Source: Pseudomonas sp. MRSN 12121 (GTDB taxonomy: Bacteria > Pseudomonadota > Gammaproteobacteria > Pseudomonadales > Pseudomonadaceae). Taken from it: a stretch of 64,000 nucleotides of DNA. Of the stretch, positions 62,195-64,000 are shown piece by piece (within the stretch, counting starts at the first letter, position 1; every line of letters starts with the position of its first letter). The notes beneath the pieces are model-generated. The model worked only from the letters and a program-made list of their open reading frames with translations. It did no database searches and had not been told where the DNA came from. The stretch lies in assembly GCF_000931465.1 (NCBI RefSeq), contig NZ_CP010892.1:3681388-3745387 (forward strand), given 5' to 3'. Position numbers and translations under genes: made by a program.

Positions 62195-63838
62195 TCAGCC
62201 GCCGATCGCGCCATCCACCAGGGTCTGGGCTTCCTGCACCAGTTGCTGGAGGTGATCGTCGCCGATAAAGCTCTCGGCGTAGATCTTGTAGATGTCCTCG
62301 GTGCCCGATGGGCGCGCGGCGAACCAGCCGTTCTCGGTCATGACCTTGAGGCCGCCGATCGCCTGGTCGTTGCCCGGCGCATGGCTGAGGATCTTCTGGA
62401 TGCTTTCGCCGGCCAACTGGGTCGAAGTCACCTGGTCCGGCGACAGCTTGCCGAGCAGCGCCTTCTGCTGCGGGTTGGCCTTGGCGTCCACGCGCACCGA
62501 GAACGGCTCGCCCAGTTCGTCGCACAGCGCACGATAGGCCTGGCTCGGGTCGCGACCGGTGCGCGCGGTCATTTCCGCCGCCAGCAGGGCCGGGATCAGG
62601 CCATCCTTGTCGGTGCTCCAGACGCCGCCGTCCTTGCGCAGGAACGAAGCGCCGGCGCTTTCCTCACCGCCAAAGCCGAGGGAGCCATCGAACAGGCCGT
62701 CGGCGAACCACTTGAAGCCTACCGGTACTTCGTACAGGCGCCGGCCCAGGCGCGCGGCCACACGGTCGATCAAGCCGCTGCTGACCACGGTCTTGCCCAC
62801 AGCCGCGTCGGCGCGCCATTGCGGACGGTTCTGGAACAGGTAGTCGATGGACACCGCCAGGTAGTTGTTCGGCGCCAGCAGGCCGCCGCTCGGGGTCACG
62901 ATGCCATGGCGATCGTGGTCCGGGTCGCAGCCGAAGGCCACGTCGAAACGATCCTTCAGGCCGATCAGGCCCTGCATCGCATGGCTCGACGACGGGTCCA
63001 TGCGGATCTGCCCGTCCCAGTCGACGGACATGAAGCGGAAGGTGGCGTCGACTTGTTTGTTGACCACGTCCAGGTCGAGGCGATAGTGCTCGGCGATCGC
63101 CGACCAGTAGCGCACCCCCGCTCCGCCCAGCGGATCGACGCCCAGGCGCAGCTTGGCATTGCGGATGGCGTCCAGGTCAATGACGTTGATCAGGTCGGCG
63201 ACATAGCTGTTGAGGTAGTCATGACGATGAGTGGTGTCGGCTTTCAGCGCCTGCTCGTAGCTGACACGCTTCACCCCGGCCAGCTTGTTGGCCAGCAGCT
63301 CGTTGGCCTTGGCCTCGATCCACTTGGTGATATGCGTGTCGGCCGGCCCGCCGTTGGTAGGGTTGTACTTGAAACCACCGCTTTGCGGCGGGTTGTGCGA
63401 CGGGGTAATGACGATGCCGTCGGCCAGGCCGCTGGTGCGGCCGCGGTTGTAGCAGAGAATCGCATGGGACACCGCCGGCGTCGGGGTGTATTCATCGCCC
63501 GCGGCGATCATCACGGTCACGCCGTTGGCGGCCAGCACTTCCAGGGCGCTGGCGCCCGCCGGCGTGGACAGCGCGTGAGTGTCGATGCCGACGAACAGCG
63601 GGCCATCGATCCCCTGGGACTGGCGATACAGGCAGATCGCCTGGCTGATGGCCAGGACGTGCCATTCGTTGAAACTCAGGTCGAACGAGCTGCCACGATG
63701 CCCCGAGGTGCCGAAGGCGACACGCTGGGTGGCGATGGAGGCATCGGGCTGGCCGGTGTAGTAGGCCGTTACCAGTCGCGGAATATCGACCAGCAGTTCG
63801 GCCGGTGCCGGCTTGCCCGCAAAAGGACTGAGTGTCAT
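62195..63838 (-). CDS. pgm: Phosphoglucomutase (alpha-D-glucose phosphate-specific)
   Basis: The 547-residue enzyme interconverts glucose 1-phosphate and glucose 6-phosphate. It has the phosphoserine loop [12 protein letters not shown] (about residues 140-151), metal loop DPDHDRHG (about 306-313), sugar loop GGEESAGAS (about 393-401) and a C-terminal phosphate-binding [10 protein letters not shown] (about 515-524). The length fits the Pgm family. The start at 63838 gives the expected N-terminus ([22 protein letters not shown]). Its former terminator now lies on the far side of the ICE. Confidence 0.95.
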   Translation of the reverse strand: MTLSPFAGKPAPAELLVDIPRLVTAYYTGQPDASIATQRVAFGTSGHRGSSFDLSFNEWHVLAISQAICLYRQSQGIDGPLFVGIDTHALSTPAGASALEVLAANGVTVMIAAGDEYTPTPAVSHAILCYNRGRTSGLADGIVITPSHNPPQSGGFKYNPTNGGPADTHITKWIEAKANELLANKLAGVKRVSYEQALKADTTHRHDYLNSYVADLINVIDLDAIRNAKLRLGVDPLGGAGVRYWSAIAEHYRLDLDVVNKQVDATFRFMSVDWDGQIRMDPSSSHAMQGLIGLKDRFDVAFGCDPDHDRHGIVTPSGGLLAPNNYLAVSIDYLFQNRPQWRADAAVGKTVVSSGLIDRVAARLGRRLYEVPVGFKWFADGLFDGSLGFGGEESAGASFLRKDGGVWSTDKDGLIPALLAAEMTARTGRDPSQAYRALCDELGEPFSVRVDAKANPQQKALLGKLSPDQVTSTQLAGESIQKILSHAPGNDQAIGGLKVMTENGWFAARPSGTEDIYKIYAESFIGDDHLQQLVQEAQTLVDGAIGG

Positions 63839-64000
63839 GCAAAACCTCGGGAAAAGGATGGTTCGGTGAGTGCTGCGCAGTTTACTGGCAGTTTGACCAC
63901 GGCGCGATGGGATCTATCCGTGACGACTCACGCAATCGGCGGGAACCCAGCCGCGCCCTTACCGACGGGCACAGGGAAGCCGCCACTAGCGAGGCAGAAA
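63839..64000. other. Upstream region of pgm
   Basis: This 162-bp region up to the window edge presumably holds the pgm promoter. No distinct -35/-10 pair or other element was recognised. Confidence 0.3.

Overview
The window reads as a chromosome of the Pseudomonas fluorescens/chlororaphis/protegens group. It carries a complete pyrrolnitrin operon, ordinary Pseudomonas housekeeping genes, a Pseudomonas-type GTAGGAGCGAGC REP doublet, and one large integrative and conjugative element (ICE) of the Tn4371 family. No rRNA, tRNA or CRISPR array was seen. Genus and group are inferred from gene content, not from a marker gene.

Region 1 (1-6881, minus strand): a cation:proton antiporter that runs off the left edge, a 52-codon remnant of a flavin reductase (prnF-like), then prnD, prnC, prnB and prnA, transcribed prnA to prnD with stop/start overlaps at A/B, C/D and D/F. 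PrnA chlorinates tryptophan, PrnB rearranges it to the phenylpyrrole, PrnC chlorinates the pyrrole ring and PrnD oxidises the amine to the nitro group.

Region 2 (7118-13582): chromosomal genes. These are an FAD amine oxidase-like protein, an NTF2-like/AraC regulator, a DUF1652 protein, a UvrD-type helicase and a pirin. The region ends in a REP doublet and a perfectly palindromic bidirectional terminator.

Region 3 (13577-62180): the ICE, about 48.6 kb, bounded by direct repeats TTTTTTGT. The left copy lies in the T-tract of the pirin terminator and the right copy lies 14 bp beyond the pgm stop codon. The left backbone holds the tyrosine integrase, a YhcG/DUF1016 nuclease, a RadC-like protein, a RloC-like AAA ATPase split by an IS3-family element, DUF932, a large ParB-like protein, DUF736, an XRE regulator, DUF2958, a RovC/DUF2285 regulator, an AlpA/Xis-like protein, RepA, three 18-bp iterons, ParA and a small partner, DUF2840, TraF and a DUF3363 relaxase. 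The cargo (about 33.8-49.3 kb) is a minus-strand operon joining a TetR-controlled RND pump, an SMR protein and an Mla-like lipid ABC system. The pump's outer-membrane channel is divergent, and LysR, EexN, SugE, a broken PfpI, SRPBCC and a second LysR follow. The right backbone is traG, a CopG-like gene and trbBCDEJ(K)LFGI plus DUF2274, a complete mating-pair apparatus.

Region 4 (62195-64000): chromosomal pgm (phosphoglucomutase), convergent to pirin in the chromosome without the ICE.

Most notable points: the split RloC-like anticodon-nuclease gene, whose frame is restored exactly if the IS and one GAA target copy are removed; the iteron origin beside repA; the insertion of the ICE in a shared terminator; the RND plus Mla cargo operon; and the truncated prnF.
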